Numbered from the stretch's first letter, positions 10,248 to 22,850 are shown. The stretch: DNA of 64,000 bases from Patiria miniata (GCF_015706575.1 NW_024037074.1:4030001-4094000), one strand, 5' to 3'. Program-made: numbers and translations. The notes: generated by a model from the sequence alone, not told the origin.

Positions 10248-12740
10248 CCCATAAAAAGGAGCAATAGACTTGGCTTGAAGTGGGCCAGCATCCACACCAT
10301 CATATCAGCCATGGAGAGGAATGGGGGGGGGGGGCGGACAAACACGCACCAGTCGACCGTGACTAAACATGACTTCGCCACGGTACCCGCCCAAAATATT
10401 AAAAGGTGCGGAGTTGCACTTCGGTAATAGAATCTCTGCGCGCTAGGCTTGGGCTCCGCGCATCGGCGGAGTGTTTCTTGTTAAAGTGATTGCCCCGATA
10501 CGTTCGCACCATTTCCTGTGTCCTATACACCGGATCCGATTGACTTGCCTAAAGACCCATCCTCGCTTACTTAATTTTATTTCCAGTGGGACTTGGGAAA
10601 CCGTCTTTTTTTTGGGGGGGGGGGGGGGGGTTGTTTCCATCCCGTTGGTGGTGGGATGTACGTACATAACGGTGACAATTGTTATCCCGATCGATTCTAA
10701 TTGGGTTAGGTGTATCCACAGAGAAATGTGGCAGATCTTGTTCGGCACCGAAGGGCCGGCCTGTTCAAGGGGGAACATGATCGGTCTTTTCTGGATGTAA
10801 TAGCTCTCGTCTCCTCATCCGTCCGGCTGCATGTCTGCCTTTAATAAAGACGTTTGTGTTTCAATTAAAGCCGAGAGGGGATTCAAAATAGGTCTAGACT
10901 TGTACAAGTCCACTGTTCGGTCATTGCACTATGGGATTTAATAGCATCGTTTACTTTCCATTTTTACCGAAACCGCCTTTTAAACTCTTCAAACTGAAAA
11001 TAGACTTCAGACGCTTATATGATAGATAGTTTACCAGTATTTTTATAGAGTATCAACACTGGAGCAGTTATTCCAACATTAAATACAAAGTTGTATTTAA
11101 TATCTTGTTCCACTGCACTCTGTAATCCGACTAGCGCAATAAGAACAATGCTACTTCGCGTAGATCGTACGCATTCATTGAAAGTGCGTTTCAACCGAAA
11201 AATATATCTTCTTTATATTGCTATATTTTCACCAGTAACACCAAAGTCATTTACTTTTGAATGAGTCATCGAATAAAACAATTCCGCATTGTTTACTAAG
11301 AAATATTTGCTTAGAGTATTTGGAATTAGCTGTGACCTGACAATAATCCAGGCGTGATATTGGTACCGCCACAGTGTGACCGATGATCCAGCCTGTGAAT
11401 GGTATTTCCAAAGCTCAAATAACAAATCTAGAAGCACTTAAGGCAGGTCCAATCAAGAATACGCAGGTGTCATAAAATTCACGGGCGAAAAATAAAAGCA
11501 ATTCTTGTCACCAGAAGGGATGCATTGTTCGAACGAAAGCATTAGCGAGACGACAGCTCAGTCCGGGAGGAAAGATACTTTATGGGTCGTTCCTGAGTGC
11601 GCGCTTTAAACACTAGTGACATGCATCAACGCAGCTATATTTGCAGAGAAAATTGCCCTGTCTCATCCGTTCAGTGTAGATGTAAAGACGAGCCGTTGGT
11701 TTGATTAACCAGTGATATTTGTGCACGTGTAGTGCTAGACAAATATACATTTTGTCTCCATTGATCCAAACACATTCGCAGAGCTTAAAGTGTGCCTGCC
11801 CGACACATGGATTAAATTGTTTTTAACATTTTTTAAAATGATTTCAGACCCAAGGCGTTGACGAAAGACAATGGCTTGGCGAACCCTTTTCAATGGGAAC
11901 TATTTTTTTCTCTTTCTGCTGAATATCGCATAGCTGATCTTGGCAAGTTTTAATATTTCAGTTGCGCAACAGGATAGGGGAGGGGGGGGGGGGAGAGGGG
12001 CGTGCCCCAGACTTGATCCTGTGCTCCCGTGCCCTTCCGTGTGCTCAGAATTTCTCAGAAGAAATACAAAAAAGGCCTTCTTTTGTTTGAAACTACAACA
12101 TCCATACTGGAGGATCCCCTCCGCATCCCAAAATTGAGGGCCTTACAGATCCCCTGCAAACTATTCCATAGTTTCGCCAATGCTTTAATCATAAATGTAT
12201 GGATACTGCACTGGGGACTCGGTCCTTTTTCTTTTTTCATTTTTCCTATTTGGCAAAAAGAAATATCGACCAGATTTGTTTTCTTCTTTAGTTGCACCTT
12301 AAGCTTAAGCCTCTGGTCGTCTGGAGAGTTACCATTGGTTTTAATCTGTTGCGTGATGTACCGCCAATCCAGCGAGTGTTTTCGATTCGGGCTTTGGCCA
12401 CCGTGGTAATTACTTGTTGGCTGCAAATATTGACCGGGCATGTCATTTTGGACGGTTCGGGTGAGGCCCTATACCTCATTTCGCACGTAATGAATGTGGG
12501 GTTGTGACCTGAAAATACAAAGTCTATAATCCACCGGCCCGTGCAATCAATTATATGGAAAATGACATCGTGTATTTTCAAAAAAACTGTGTGAAAATTA
12601 CCACAAAGCCGAAAACAAACAAAATAAAACTATTAATTGGGAATTCTGTACCGTATTTGCAATCAAGTTCAACCCTTAATCACCTTAAGATGACGTTCAT
12701 CACTATTGGAGGGAAGGAATTAGTAATTTTTGTAACATTA
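10248..12740. other. Intergenic with G-tracts and a short hairpin
   Basis: Long G runs occur near 10326, 10613-10630 and 11980. A perfect 11-bp inverted repeat with a 2-nt loop lies at 11078-11101 (ATTAAATACAA). Overlapping open frames on both strands at 10443-10800 and 12029-12581 do not resemble known proteins and are treated as chance. Confidence 0.45.
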
Positions 12741-12746
12741 CGTAAT

Positions 12747-12845
12747 GTTCAATTCAATTCAATTCAAACTCACATTTATTTCCATACCAAATGAGAAATA
12801 TAAACAGAGAATACAAGAATAATAAATGAATAAGTAAATGGAATT
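12747..12845 (-). repeat. AATTC microsatellite, possible LINE 3' tail
   Basis: Four AATTC units (12748-12768) adjoin AT-rich sequence with ATAAATGAATAAGTAAATG. Many LINE families end in such short tandem tails, which would place the element body to the right on the minus strand. No coding remnant is visible, so this is tentative. Confidence 0.25.
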
Positions 12846-15337
12846 GTCAAAAAGGTGTCATAAGCATTCTAATGAGACTTCGCAGGAATAAGAAGTTCAA
12901 CAATCAGCATACCTTAATGAACTGACTTACTACATTTGGAGAAACCTGTATTATGTAATGAAGAAGTTGCTTAGAATTTTATTGAAAACATCGTAGCTGA
13001 GGTTGCCTTGGTTTGTTTTTTGTAGAGAAAACTGGTCAGCTTTTACCGACCCAAGTTCATGTAGTTATTTTTCTCATGATACTGCGAATTCGTCAGGTAC
13101 CTTTTCCCCCGAGTTTACCTTCCAGTAATTGATCGTTTCCTCACACTGTTCATCTACCGTGAAAATGTGCTCGGAAACATGACGCCAATTTCGCAAATTG
13201 AGGGATCCTCCCCAGGGGAATGAAATCAGCCAAGCCTTCTACAATTAACTTATGTTGCGACTGGTGCCGGAGGGCTGAAATCTACGCTAAACATTTCTTT
13301 GAAGAGATTTCAGTCATTGAATCGTTTCAAACTGTTCAACCACTTATGAAACGTTATTATTTTTTTATTCGTCGCCACTTAACACGAACCCGATATTTGC
13401 TCGTGTTTGTCACCAAGAAATAAACCTGTTTCGATACTGTGTAAATATTGTGCACATGTTTAACAGAAGAAATATTGAAAATCCGGAACCGTCTTTTTGA
13501 ATCTCCCCACGTTCTGTTGTTGACTCTGAAGTGTATTTTAATAAAAGCCAAGACTGTCGCGGAGCCCATTGTTTGGCAACCCTCCTTGTTGTGTCCCGCG
13601 GTGCGCCATCAGGCACTCTTCCATTTTCAATCAGTATAACCACCAGGAGCGTTAAGACAATGAGTGGAAATTTAATGAAATGAGAGACAGAACCCTGGGT
13701 AAACACTACCGACGTGCCAATTGACTGGGCATTAATTTGCAGGCCCGGCAGGTGTAATTACAGCGATAAATACACCGGACGGCGCGGTTGGGTGTTTGCA
13801 CCATACATACATCATTAACCAGGTGGGTTTTTTTTTTTACCGGTGCCGTATGTTCGTACAAAAGCGGAACCGGCACGGACCGTATTTGTCCAGGGTTATC
13901 GACGGACCGAAACGGGATCGATAGCAAACGTTATTCCGTCTGGGGGTAAAGCAAGCAGAACGTCCCACGTCTGTTTAGAGGGGGAGTCACGTTTGCAAGT
14001 TGTATTGGCATTTTATTCCCTTTGCTGGAATGAAGTGTTGTTTTTCAATCCAGATAGGATGTTTCTCTTGCATGCGGAACAAATATCTTTATTGTTCAGT
14101 CGGCTAGCCGTTCTGTTATCCTTAGGCCACTTGAGGGTTTTTGACAAAACTACTTGACACTTTAAACTACTTTCTCCACTTTTCTGTTCCTCCTGTCAAT
14201 TAACATAACTAATAATACTTTGCGTTAGTTGTCCTCGGTTTGTAGCGGAAACCATGGCATTTAAGCTGGGGTTGTATTATTCATATTTGCATTTTCACGC
14301 GTATAGCAATGTGATATACATCAATATTGAAACAACGCGATTTTCAGTTTGACCAAAGCTAAACCTACATTTATTCTACTCCCTCTTTAACCGTCGTCAC
14401 TTCTCGCTAGACTTGTCTCTGCAAGTCTGACGTCTTCATGTATCTTAAAAACTTACAAAACTTCCTCGTTGGTATTGTAACGGGCCAAGCATTTTGGGGT
14501 GTTGCCAGCAAGCTCACCCGAATGGGTCAAGAAGCGGCCACTAAGATCAACCAAAAATGGGGACAAGTTGACGCAGACACCAAAGTAAATGATACTCAGG
14601 AAAAGAGGCAGATTTTGTTGGGCGCCGCCCATATCTAATTGAATACAAATTAAATCAAGTAATTATTGAATACAAATATGGAGCAAATTAATGAAAACAA
14701 ATGTATTACAGGATCGGTTGGCACTTACAAGTCACAAGACCAGTGCAGGAGCGAGGTTGGAGGAGAACACAAACAGAAAATACCCCAACTTAAAATTGAC
14801 CCCAAAAAGAAGGAGAATAAGAAAAAGAAGAAGAGAATGACAAACGGCCCAATGCGCGCACTAGTCTTATATACCTTGCAAAGTGCACCCTACCAGAAAG
14901 GAATTTAACAAACTAATGTAGGAAGCATAAACCATGCGCGTGGCGAACATGTCTCTTTGTTGCAGTATCTTATTTTCATCCTTTTTGAGACATTACAATC
15001 TTATCCTCCTTGGCTTCTGTTTTCGAAGAGGTAATAAGAGAAGTACATATCCTAAGAGGGCATCTGTCTTTACGAAATTGTTTACTGTGAACTCCGTTCG
15101 TGATGTCGACGATGTCCAATTAATTATAGTGTTACCGCGTGGGCTGGTGTCATTGTACTAACCTCCAGCTAACATGACCTAAGCCTAGGGGAAATTAACA
15201 ACCCAGAATTGCCTCGATCTTCGTTTAGTCATCATCGACCATCCAACGAATCGAACACCAAATCTGGAATGGGAAATTGAAATTGGAGACTTCTGTGGCA
15301 TCTATATATGCAGGCGAACAATGCAAAGGTTAATTGG
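12846..15337. other. Intergenic, nothing recognised
   Basis: Open frames of up to about 104 codons (13410-13706 and 13843-14157) lack recognisable domains. A purine-rich stretch lies at 14800-14840. I see no repeat pair involving this block. Confidence 0.45.
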
Positions 15338-15552
15338 GAGGCTGTTTTCATATATGCTGCACACTATGTGAGGATTGTGAGGTTGCGTTCATATACGCTG
15401 CACACTCTGTAAGGATTGTGAGGCTGTCCTCATGTATGCTGCACACTCTGTGAGGATTGTGAGGCTGTCTTCATATACGCTGCACAATCTGTGAGGATTG
15501 TGAGGCTGTCCTCATATAAGCTGCACACTCCGTGAGGATTGTGAGGTTGTCT
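15338..15552 (+). repeat. Minisatellite, 41-bp unit, five copies
   Basis: Units start at 15338, 15379, 15420, 15461 and 15502, each exactly 41 bp, followed by a 10-bp partial unit. The core of each is GAGGCTGTC, then CATATACGCTGCACACTC, then GTGAGGATTGT. Differences between units are point changes only, so the array is fairly young. Confidence 0.92.
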
Positions 15553-15868
15553 ACTTGGCACAAGCTCGAGCGAGGACCATCAGTCGACTAGTGGTTGTAT
15601 CGTGACCTAACTTACGCCTGCGCACTAATAGCAACGTGTGAAAGACTCAAGTCAAACGTTGGTCAAAACCTCAACACAAACCTTCTTGGTCCTAGCTCCC
15701 TGGTGTGCTTTATGATTCGCACGACCATTGGTAACCAGCGATGAAACATTGCCCCTAGCTCCGGTTCCAGATAGTCGACTAGAGTAGACCAACCGTCTTG
15801 CGTTCGAGTGAAGTTAGTCGAACTATGGTTAACAGTAGTCCTCGCCCGAACGTGCTATTATTTGCTTC
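15553..15868. repeat. Insertion between two related minisatellites
   Basis: This segment interrupts the TGTGAGGATTGT-type array. Its edges are weak inverted repeats: GCAC, then CGAGCGAGGAC near 15557, against the complement of CCTCGCCCGAACGTGC near 15840, with GTCGACTAG near 15593 and 15774. It is probably a small inserted element. No target duplication could be read. Confidence 0.4.
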
Positions 15869-16600
15869 TCACACACTCTGGATGAGGGTTGTAGGGTTGT
15901 CTGCTTATAATTTTGCTTAACATGGCTGCAGGGTTGTTAGCGTATTTGTTGTACACTCGACGGTTGAAGGCAGTCTGTGTATTCATTTCAGCAGACTCAG
16001 TAAGGGTTTCTCGGTTGTGTACGCATTTAGTACTTCAGTTATAATTTACTTGTGTGCATGCTGCTTTCTTCTCTGGTGGTTTCAGGGGGTGTTTGCGTAT
16101 TTGTTTCACATCTTTCAGGCTGGTGAGGTTATTGCGGATTGCTGCATTCTTCTGCGAGGGTTGTAGGCTTGTTTGCGTATTTGTTTCACATAAGCCTCAA
16201 AGGCTTATTTATGAGGCTTTGGCGTTCTTTCTGCATACCTCTGTGAGGGTTGTAGGGTTGTCTGCATATTTGTTTCACATCTTTGAGACTTATGAGGCTT
16301 TGGCGTTCTTTCTGCATACCTCTGTGAGGGTTGTAGGGCTGTCTGCGTATTTTTTCCCCATTTCTTTTCAAGCCTACTTCTGTGAGGGCTGTAGGGTTGT
16401 TTGCGTATTTGTTTCATGTCTTTGAGGCTTATGAGTCGTTGGCGTAAGTTGTCGGGTTGTTTGCATATTTGCAGGAGAAGGTCGCGTGGTTTTCTACTCA
16501 TTTTGTTGTACATCTTTGGGCTTGTAAGGTTGTCACATTTTTGTTGTATGCGTCTGTGAGGATTGTTGGGTTTTCTGCGTATTAGTCGCAAAACCTGTGA
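15869..16600 (+). repeat. Degenerate minisatellite, 80-100-bp unit
   Basis: The motif TCTGTGAGGGTTGTAGGGTT, then TCTGCGTATTTGTTTCACAT, then CTTTGAGGCTTATGAGGC recurs with losses and gains (clearest at 16161, 16241, 16320 and 16379). The TCTGTGAGG-TTGT core is shared with the 41-bp array to the left, so the two arrays have a common origin. The repetitive frames on both strands (16054-16425 and 16205-16633) result from the repeat and are not genes. Confidence 0.8.
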
Positions 16601-17479
16601 GATTTCGAGGGGCCCGGAGTAACTGCTGAACAATCTTGTAATAAAAATGCTTGTAGGCTGTCTCCCATTTCATCGTGGGTCCAGTCTGTGTGTTCCTGTA
16701 GGTGTTAACCACCGACCGTGCTGTTACCTGCTTCGAGCCGAGCCAATGGCGGTTTCGATAGAAGATCAGTGAAGTAGATTGAGGCACCGTCTACGGCCTC
16801 AACTTCTCTACCGACGGCAAATCCCTTCTTTCAAGGGAAATCCGCTTTTGGTTGCAGGACAAAAAGTAGAGAGTTACATAGATCCATGGTTTTCCAGTCC
16901 CACTACCGCAACCCTATCGAGGGCTTCATTCAGGTTTGATTCGCGTCTCGTAATTCTCGAAATGCTCCCGTAAGTCACGGCGGAAATTCTAGTGAAACAA
17001 GATCTATAACTCAAGCGAAAAAACCCGTTAGGCGTCCTTATAGTCCCTCGATACCTTCGAGTGTAATTGATTCGCTGCAATCGTCTGAAACTGTGGATAG
17101 ACTGTGATCCCTCGTCCCTATAGTTTCGCTAGGTAAGGGTAGACTTTAATCTAAATAAAATAGTCGGTCTGCTTGCGATACATGGAATAAGCGGCGATTT
17201 ACACTCGAGTTATACCAGACCCACGCAAACAGATGTGAATTTGGAAAGATTCAGTCGAATCAAATGCGTTCTTTAAGGGATTCAATTGAATCAAATCCGT
17301 CCTCTCCGGGAAACAAAATCGCGTTACGAGGATTTAACCACGACATTACCGGAAATGAATCCGTCGAACTCTACGTACAAAACAACAAAGTTTACAACTC
17401 GCGCGTTGAAGCATTTATTACAATGGTACAGGGGTTGCCCAGTTAAAGATGCGGGAAAAAAAACATAACATGAAACCTG
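16601..17479. other. Intergenic, nothing recognised
   Basis: Unique-looking sequence with one short imperfect doublet, GATTCAGTCGAATCAAAT and GATTCAATTGAATCAAAT, at 17247 and 17279. Confidence 0.45.
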
Positions 17480-18112
17480 ACCGTACCAACACGTGGAAAA
17501 CTCAGAATAAATTTTTCAAGGGTTTTAAAAAAGAATAAAAGAAAAATCACTTCTGTGAACACGGCGTCAAAGACAGGGACACGGAAAACCACAACATGAA
17601 ATCTGACAACGCAACGTTAGGTTTTGCCCCTCACCGACGTTTAAACACTGTATACTCAGTGTGTTACCTCCCGAGTGAAAGTTGGAAAAAAAATCACTCG
17701 GGCGGGACTCGAGCCCACGACCTCCTGCTTTCTAGTGCAGACGTCTCACCACTCGACCACCGAGCTTGCGAGATCGGTTAGCAGGCTCGAATCAGATGTA
17801 CATAACAGCGTGTACCGCAAATAAATAGTTAATTTGCGGTACACGCAGCTACATGTACATTAGATTCGAACCAGCCCGAGTGATTTTTTCCAACTTTCAC
17901 GCGGGAGGTAGCACACTGAGTATACAGGATTTATACGTCGGTGAAGGGCAAAACCTAACATTGATTTACATCACCCCGACGCGAAAATTCCATCTTATGA
18001 ATAAATCTGAACACACCAACTGATTGAAAACTCATGATAAATATTTGAAGGGTTTAAACAAAAAACGAAAAAATTGACTTCTGGGCACATGGGGTCAAAG
18101 ACATCTAGTGAC
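17480..18112. repeat. Fold-back element flanked by 100-bp direct repeats
   Basis: The segment 17480-17580 (GAAAACTCA, ATAAATTTTTCAAGGGTTT, CACTTCTG, GTCAAAGACA) returns in the same order at 18010-18105, diverged. Between them lies the fold-back at 17613-17962. The direct repeats could be the ends of a larger element or a local duplication broken by the fold-back. Confidence 0.6.
17613..17962 (-). mobile_element. Fold-back with tRNA-like promoter (SINE-D), full
   Basis: Outer arms at 17613-17701 and 17876-17962 are inverted copies. They share AATGTTAGGTTTTGCCC-like ends, CACCGACGT, TGTATACTCAGTGTG and CACTCGGGC. A second inverted pair lies in the middle, with GCGTGTACCGCAAAT at 17808-17822 and its complement at 17832-17846. 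The left half alone holds a tRNA-like unit on the minus strand, with A box TGGTCGAGTGG within 17746-17762 and B box GGCTCGAGTCC near 17703-17715. It is likely transcribed by RNA polymerase III or derived from such a transcript. A truncated copy lies at 41697-41820. Confidence 0.75.
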
Positions 18113-20200
18113 ATTTCAATCTCCTAAAATTCTACCCGTGGTCACAGGCCTTTGGGAAAGTTGATTTAAGAGGATCAGATTGAATTCTTGCGGCAGGAAA
18201 CAAATTGTGGGTATTTGGACAGTCAACGATGTTATCTATTATTTATAGCTTACAGCGGAAGAACGTCCGGATCGCGCACAAACACGGGAAATCCGCAAGA
18301 CGGATTTTTTTACAAATCCCATCACCAAAGCATTGTGATTAAAATGAATAGGGAAATTACGACTTTCAATCGCTTTCGATGATTGTACGTTGCATTAGCG
18401 ATTCAATCAATGCCGCAGGGAATGAGTCTAAACCTTTCGCAAATTGAAATCGATTTTTTCTTACCCCGTTCTTGATGAAAATTACATAATTCATCTTCGT
18501 TGCAATCAAGACACTTGTAGATTACTTTTTTTTTACATTCAAACTATAGCGCCCGAATAAAAAACAAATTACTGTGGTCTTCAAAAGCAAACGCTTTCTC
18601 ATGAATGTATATCGGTCTGAAACTTTGCAGACTTATCGTCTGAGAAAATAACAAGCCGTGATTTGAAGGATAAACGAAGCTGCCAAAAGAAAAAGAAAAA
18701 AATCACAGTGGTTAATTTGACGAGAAAGAAAAAAAAATAGATATTGGAAAAGCCTACCCTGTCGATCATAATACCAATTCGGTTCTGGTCAAATCTTGTC
18801 TGGCGAGATTGTCAAACTCGAGTATATCGTTAACACCTGAAAGGTTTTGAAGTCTAATTATATAGTTTCAGTGGACTGCAAAAGTGGTAAACTTACTCAA
18901 AACAAATATCGCTGAAACAAAATTCGAAGTATGCAAACCTTGGGCAACCTTATAATGATAAACTTGAACATTGTTCAACAGCGCAATCACATTAATGTGC
19001 CGAAGTCACGAACACATGGAAAAAAAAGGACCGAGGCCTTATGAACATAATATAACAACCAGGCAGTGAAATGAAGAAAAGGAAAAAAAGAGAGGAAAAT
19101 AATGCTTGCAATAATAGCAAATGGAAGCCTTTACCGCACCGATGTTATGATTTCATACGGCATTTTAATCATTATTGCTATCCCTATTCGCTGTAATAAC
19201 AGTCCAGTTGTTACATGTCTGGCGTCTCTATTTTGATCAGCCCCCGGCTACGAGTGAGAACAAATCCAAAACCCAACACAGTTTTCAATTTATGTATGAT
19301 TTCAGGTCGATTATACCTGTACCATGAAATGAAAGTCAGTGCTGCGGGCAGGTAACGTGTAATGACGAGGAACCGCGCACAGTAGCCGGCGGCACCGCAC
19401 GAATGCCGGACGGCAGGATATTGTATACCTGCGCGCACCCTCCACCAGAGTACTTATTAATCGCCCCAGACACCTTGGTAACACTACGATTCCATAGTCC
19501 CCTGCGAGGTGTATTTGGATTTGGTGAAAACTGCTATATCAGTCTCCGAATAAAGCCCCTTTCATGTACTTGACGCGAATACAGCGCAGCGAACTCGTTG
19601 GGTTACGGGCAACGTAACAATACAACAACAAAGGTCTAGGCCTACAGTTAACGTCATATAATTCGCTTTGCCGTAAGCCGTTACCAAAAGGGTTAAAAAC
19701 ATAAATGTTTGTTGCAGAAGCGAATAAAAAAGCTTCCCAATCATATTTTTGCTGCAGTCAGCAACTGTGCTTTCCTGGGTAATCGTGCGGAATTATGGCA
19801 TTGGCTCGTCCAGTTTCAGATTTGCAAAATTATTTTCCCCATATTTGATTTATTTGTGTTGACAAATGCATCACCACGATCGTTTCAAATAAAGAGTATA
19901 GGATTTACTTTAGTGGACACCACCTTTATTCCTCGATTCTTTATTTCCAGTCGCGGTTGTTCATCCGTCACTAATTTCCATCTATCGCCACAACTACCTG
20001 AGCGTGGTCAGAAATTTATTATCAATAAAACATGAGAGTTATTTCCTGTAACAGCTGCCAGTGTATTTAACAGTGCACGACGCACAACCTTTTCTCTTGG
20101 TCCGGTACTATAACACGCTGTACCTTCTATATGTCTAAAACAACAGGAAATGTATGGACATTTGTTTGGCAACGTTTGTCAGAATTTCTCCATTATATAT
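18113..20200. other. Intergenic, AT-rich, nothing recognised
   Basis: Low-complexity A-rich patches (18690-18740 and 19020-19110) and short open frames without recognisable domains. Confidence 0.5.
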
Positions 20201-20208
20201 ATTTGGGT

Positions 20209-20541
20209 CAGTGTGTAGTCGAGTACATTTCCTTGAGTACGAGTGCGAGTACTTTGCACTGAGTACGAGTCATTTCCCACGATTACGAGTACAAATACGA
20301 GTATGAGTACTTTCCATGAGGACGAGCACATTTCAATAGGTACACACTTTCTCCAGAGTAGAAAAATGGTTCATTTTTACTTCATGCACCTCATATTTAA
20401 AGAAACTTATAATTCCAGAGGTAGAATATTTAATGAGTACGAGTAAAGGTATTTTAGTATGAATACGAGGTATTTTTATCCTGCGAGTACCAGTATGAGT
20501 ATATTTTCATGAATTCGATTATGAGTACGAGTACAACATTG
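20209..20541. mobile_element. hAT-type miniature, GAGTAC-rich
   Basis: The ends are CAGTGTGTAGTCGAGTAC and, from the other side, CAATGTTGTACTCGTACTC. Flanking 8-mers are ATTTGGGT (20201-20208) and ATTTGGGC (20542-20549), seven of eight identical, as expected for hAT insertion. The interior is a loose array of GAGTAC and TACGAGTA words. No transposase frame is present. Confidence 0.8.
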
Positions 20542-20549
20542 ATTTGGGC

Positions 20550-21460
20550 CAGTCCTTCCTAACTTTTGTTAACTTTTTACCCATCAACAATTGTATAATT
20601 AACACCAAGTGTTGGATAAAACGCCCCACTCCACATTTTCCCGCCCTTCCGCCCTAAAAAATGAAAATGTGACCAAAGCACGTGTACCAATCGGCCTAGC
20701 CTGGGTATGGCTCGCTCTGTGTTACATTGTGTGAAATTGAGGCGGGCATCCGACCAGGCTGGCATTCCTGTCTCTTTTCTTCGCCCTATTTGCCGCCTTG
20801 AGTGTGTTCAGGTGTTCCCTTCGTCGCTCGAGTATTGGATTTTGAAAAGGTACGCGACCACTCGTCCCGGCAGCTGTTTCATAGTTCCATGATTGCGAAC
20901 AAAGTCTGGCGTGCGACTAGGGTTATTGTGCGCCTTGAAAGAAGGCCACCAGTAGGGGAACAGACGTATATGTTATGCTCGTTTTAATTACTGGGGACAA
21001 TTGTCTGTCTGTCTTAATCGATAACGGTTTCCGTGTCTGTTTGTATAGATAAAAGTGTACGACACGCATAAAACCACTTAACACACGCATGTTTGGATGG
21101 AAGATATTCTATACGTACTCAGTGTTATTCAATGTCTCCTGTTTTATTAAAGTGTGTTCAGTGTCATTTTATCGTACTAAGAACAAAACTTAATGAAACA
21201 ATTGAAATTATATATGCTTCTCATAGTTGTACAGCTCGTCCGAGAAGGTTGGTCAACATATTAAACCATGCGACCGACATCCAATAACCATGCGACCAAA
21301 ATGTGCGCATCGTATTGGATACTCAAAAATACCTCGGAATTTAATCACATCACAAGCCTTACTCAAATTTCTATATTGCCTTTGTATAGAGTGCTGCCTT
21401 GCATCGACCATTCATGGGTTAAAAATATGGGGGAATCGGAACACAGCTGATTTGTGTGGC
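20550..21460. other. Intergenic, nothing recognised
   Basis: Largely unique sequence. Short overlapping frames at 20577-20987 match nothing I know. Confidence 0.45.
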
Positions 21461-21815
21461 TTATTTATTTATTATTTTATTTCTGGTAATGAAACCAATG
21501 ATTCCTCAAAAATGCCCCAAGCACTGTAGCTCGAAAACCTGAAGAAACCCGTAGAGAGAAGACAATGAAAAGAAATTACAGTTTAAGTGGTGGGAAGAAA
21601 AACCTAGAATACTATTCTGGGCGAAACCCCACGGAATCAGGCAGGGATTCTTTACCACTTGTATAACCTAGATATGTCGCCTTTAAATAAGTGTGGTCCT
21701 GGCAGGAATCGAACCCGGGCCTTACCGTGGAAGGCGAGGAAAGTAACCACTGCGCCAACCTGACTCCCAGAAAGAAAAAAAAGTAACCACTGCGCCAACC
21801 ATTACTCCCAGAAAG
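21461..21815 (-). mobile_element. SINE-A, near-full copy, minus strand
   Basis: Read on the minus strand it begins with a tRNA-like head (TTGGCGCAGTGGTTACTTTC, then the B box GGGTTCGATTCC near 21706-21717), continues through the family body (CCTGATTCCGTGG, AATA, TTCC, CCAC) and ends with GGAATCATTGGTTTCATTACC plus an ATAA-rich tail (21461-21480). The first 40 bp of the head are duplicated in tandem (21740-21780 and 21781-21815), so the A box is present twice. Confidence 0.85.
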
Positions 21816-22515
21816 AAGCATGTATTTTCACCCTCTATGTGGGTACCTCCTAAGTCCAATCGAGCATATCTTTGCATCAGGTCTGATGAAGGACTCCTCT
21901 GAGATTGCCTGCGCGACGAAAACCTCATCATGTAAGCCTTAGGAATTATTTACAACTTTAATAACCCAGATATGTCGCATTTAAATAAGTAACTGCTCCT
22001 CCGGGGATGAAAGACCCAATTCGTTTCCAAACCAATACTTAGTTGGGGAAAAAACACCCCAAGGAGAACCTGTCAACCACATCGACGCGTCGGGAACACA
22101 TCATCGAAGTAGTTCAAGGAATTGTTTGGTTGTACATCGATGAAATGCCTGTCCAGGGTGAGACAAAAAGAAAGAGACAAAATCAGAAAAAAGGGGACTC
22201 GCTCCATTTCATACCAAAAACACAGGCATAAAGTGCATGTTATTGACCAGTAACTGTGAAAAAAAATCACGTAGTTTGCATATACTCTGCTCTGTTCACA
22301 AGTTACGTCTGGTTTAATGTGAAGATCACAACATGCAGCTGTCCACCAGGAACTGATGAATACCCATTAAATACAACTACACATGGACGTTTTTTCCGTG
22401 TAGAAACTGCGTGAGCGTATAATCGTCACAACAGATCAATTTTGGAGGACACATTTCATTCCAGATAATGTTCTACATTTTTGTCTCCTTGGGACATTGT
22501 CTTGTTTTATTGCAC
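21816..22515. other. Intergenic with a partial repeat
   Basis: The 27-nt segment at 21964-21991 (CCAGATATGTCGCATTTAAA, AATAAG) is a near copy of 21666-21693 inside the SINE to the left, so a small piece was duplicated or belongs to a shared insert. A run near 21881 (TCTGATGAAGGACTCC) resembles the end of a retroelement, but it is too short to classify. Confidence 0.4.
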
Positions 22516-22850
22516 GTCATGTCTGTTTCTGCAAATTGAAAGCGGGACTTTTAGTGGTTGCATGGTGGTTCACTGTCTGATTTAGTTACCAACTTGAAGA
22601 AGCTTTTATGTTTCGTGTCCAACATGAATGTGTTTTTGCTGCCATGTCGTCGTTACTCTCCATTATTTTGTCCACTAGCCAGATTCCGCAAGTGTTTGTC
22701 TCTGCAAATTATAGGTGAGACTTCATAGCGGTTGGTGCTTCATTGTCTTTCATGAAGCTATGACGTCTTAGCTTTCGGCGTGCACAAACTGAAAGTGTTT
22801 TGTGTTCATTTCGTCGTTAACCTCCATTTTGTCCAATGATCAGATCTGAA
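22516..22850 (+). repeat. Old tandem duplication, about 165-bp unit
   Basis: The first unit (about 22519-22690) and the second (about 22694-22850) share landmarks in the same order: CTGCAAATT, a GGTTG-TTCA block, GAAGC/GAAGCT, GTGTTTTTG/GTGTTTTGTG, CGTCGTTA, CTCCAT, TTTTGTCCA and CAGAT. The units are well diverged, which implies an old event. Confidence 0.65.

Noticed and set aside
12029-12581. Frames of about 126 codons on both strands
   Set aside because: Mutual overlap, no domain and no supporting structure.
16054-16633. Frames of 123 and 142 codons on opposite strands with internal protein repeats
   Set aside because: The periodicity is that of the minisatellite DNA, and both strands are open for the same reason.
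17700-17765. Possible tRNA gene on the minus strand
   Set aside because: A and B boxes are present, but the acceptor stem does not pair and the unit sits in a repeated fold-back, so it is a tRNA-derived element.
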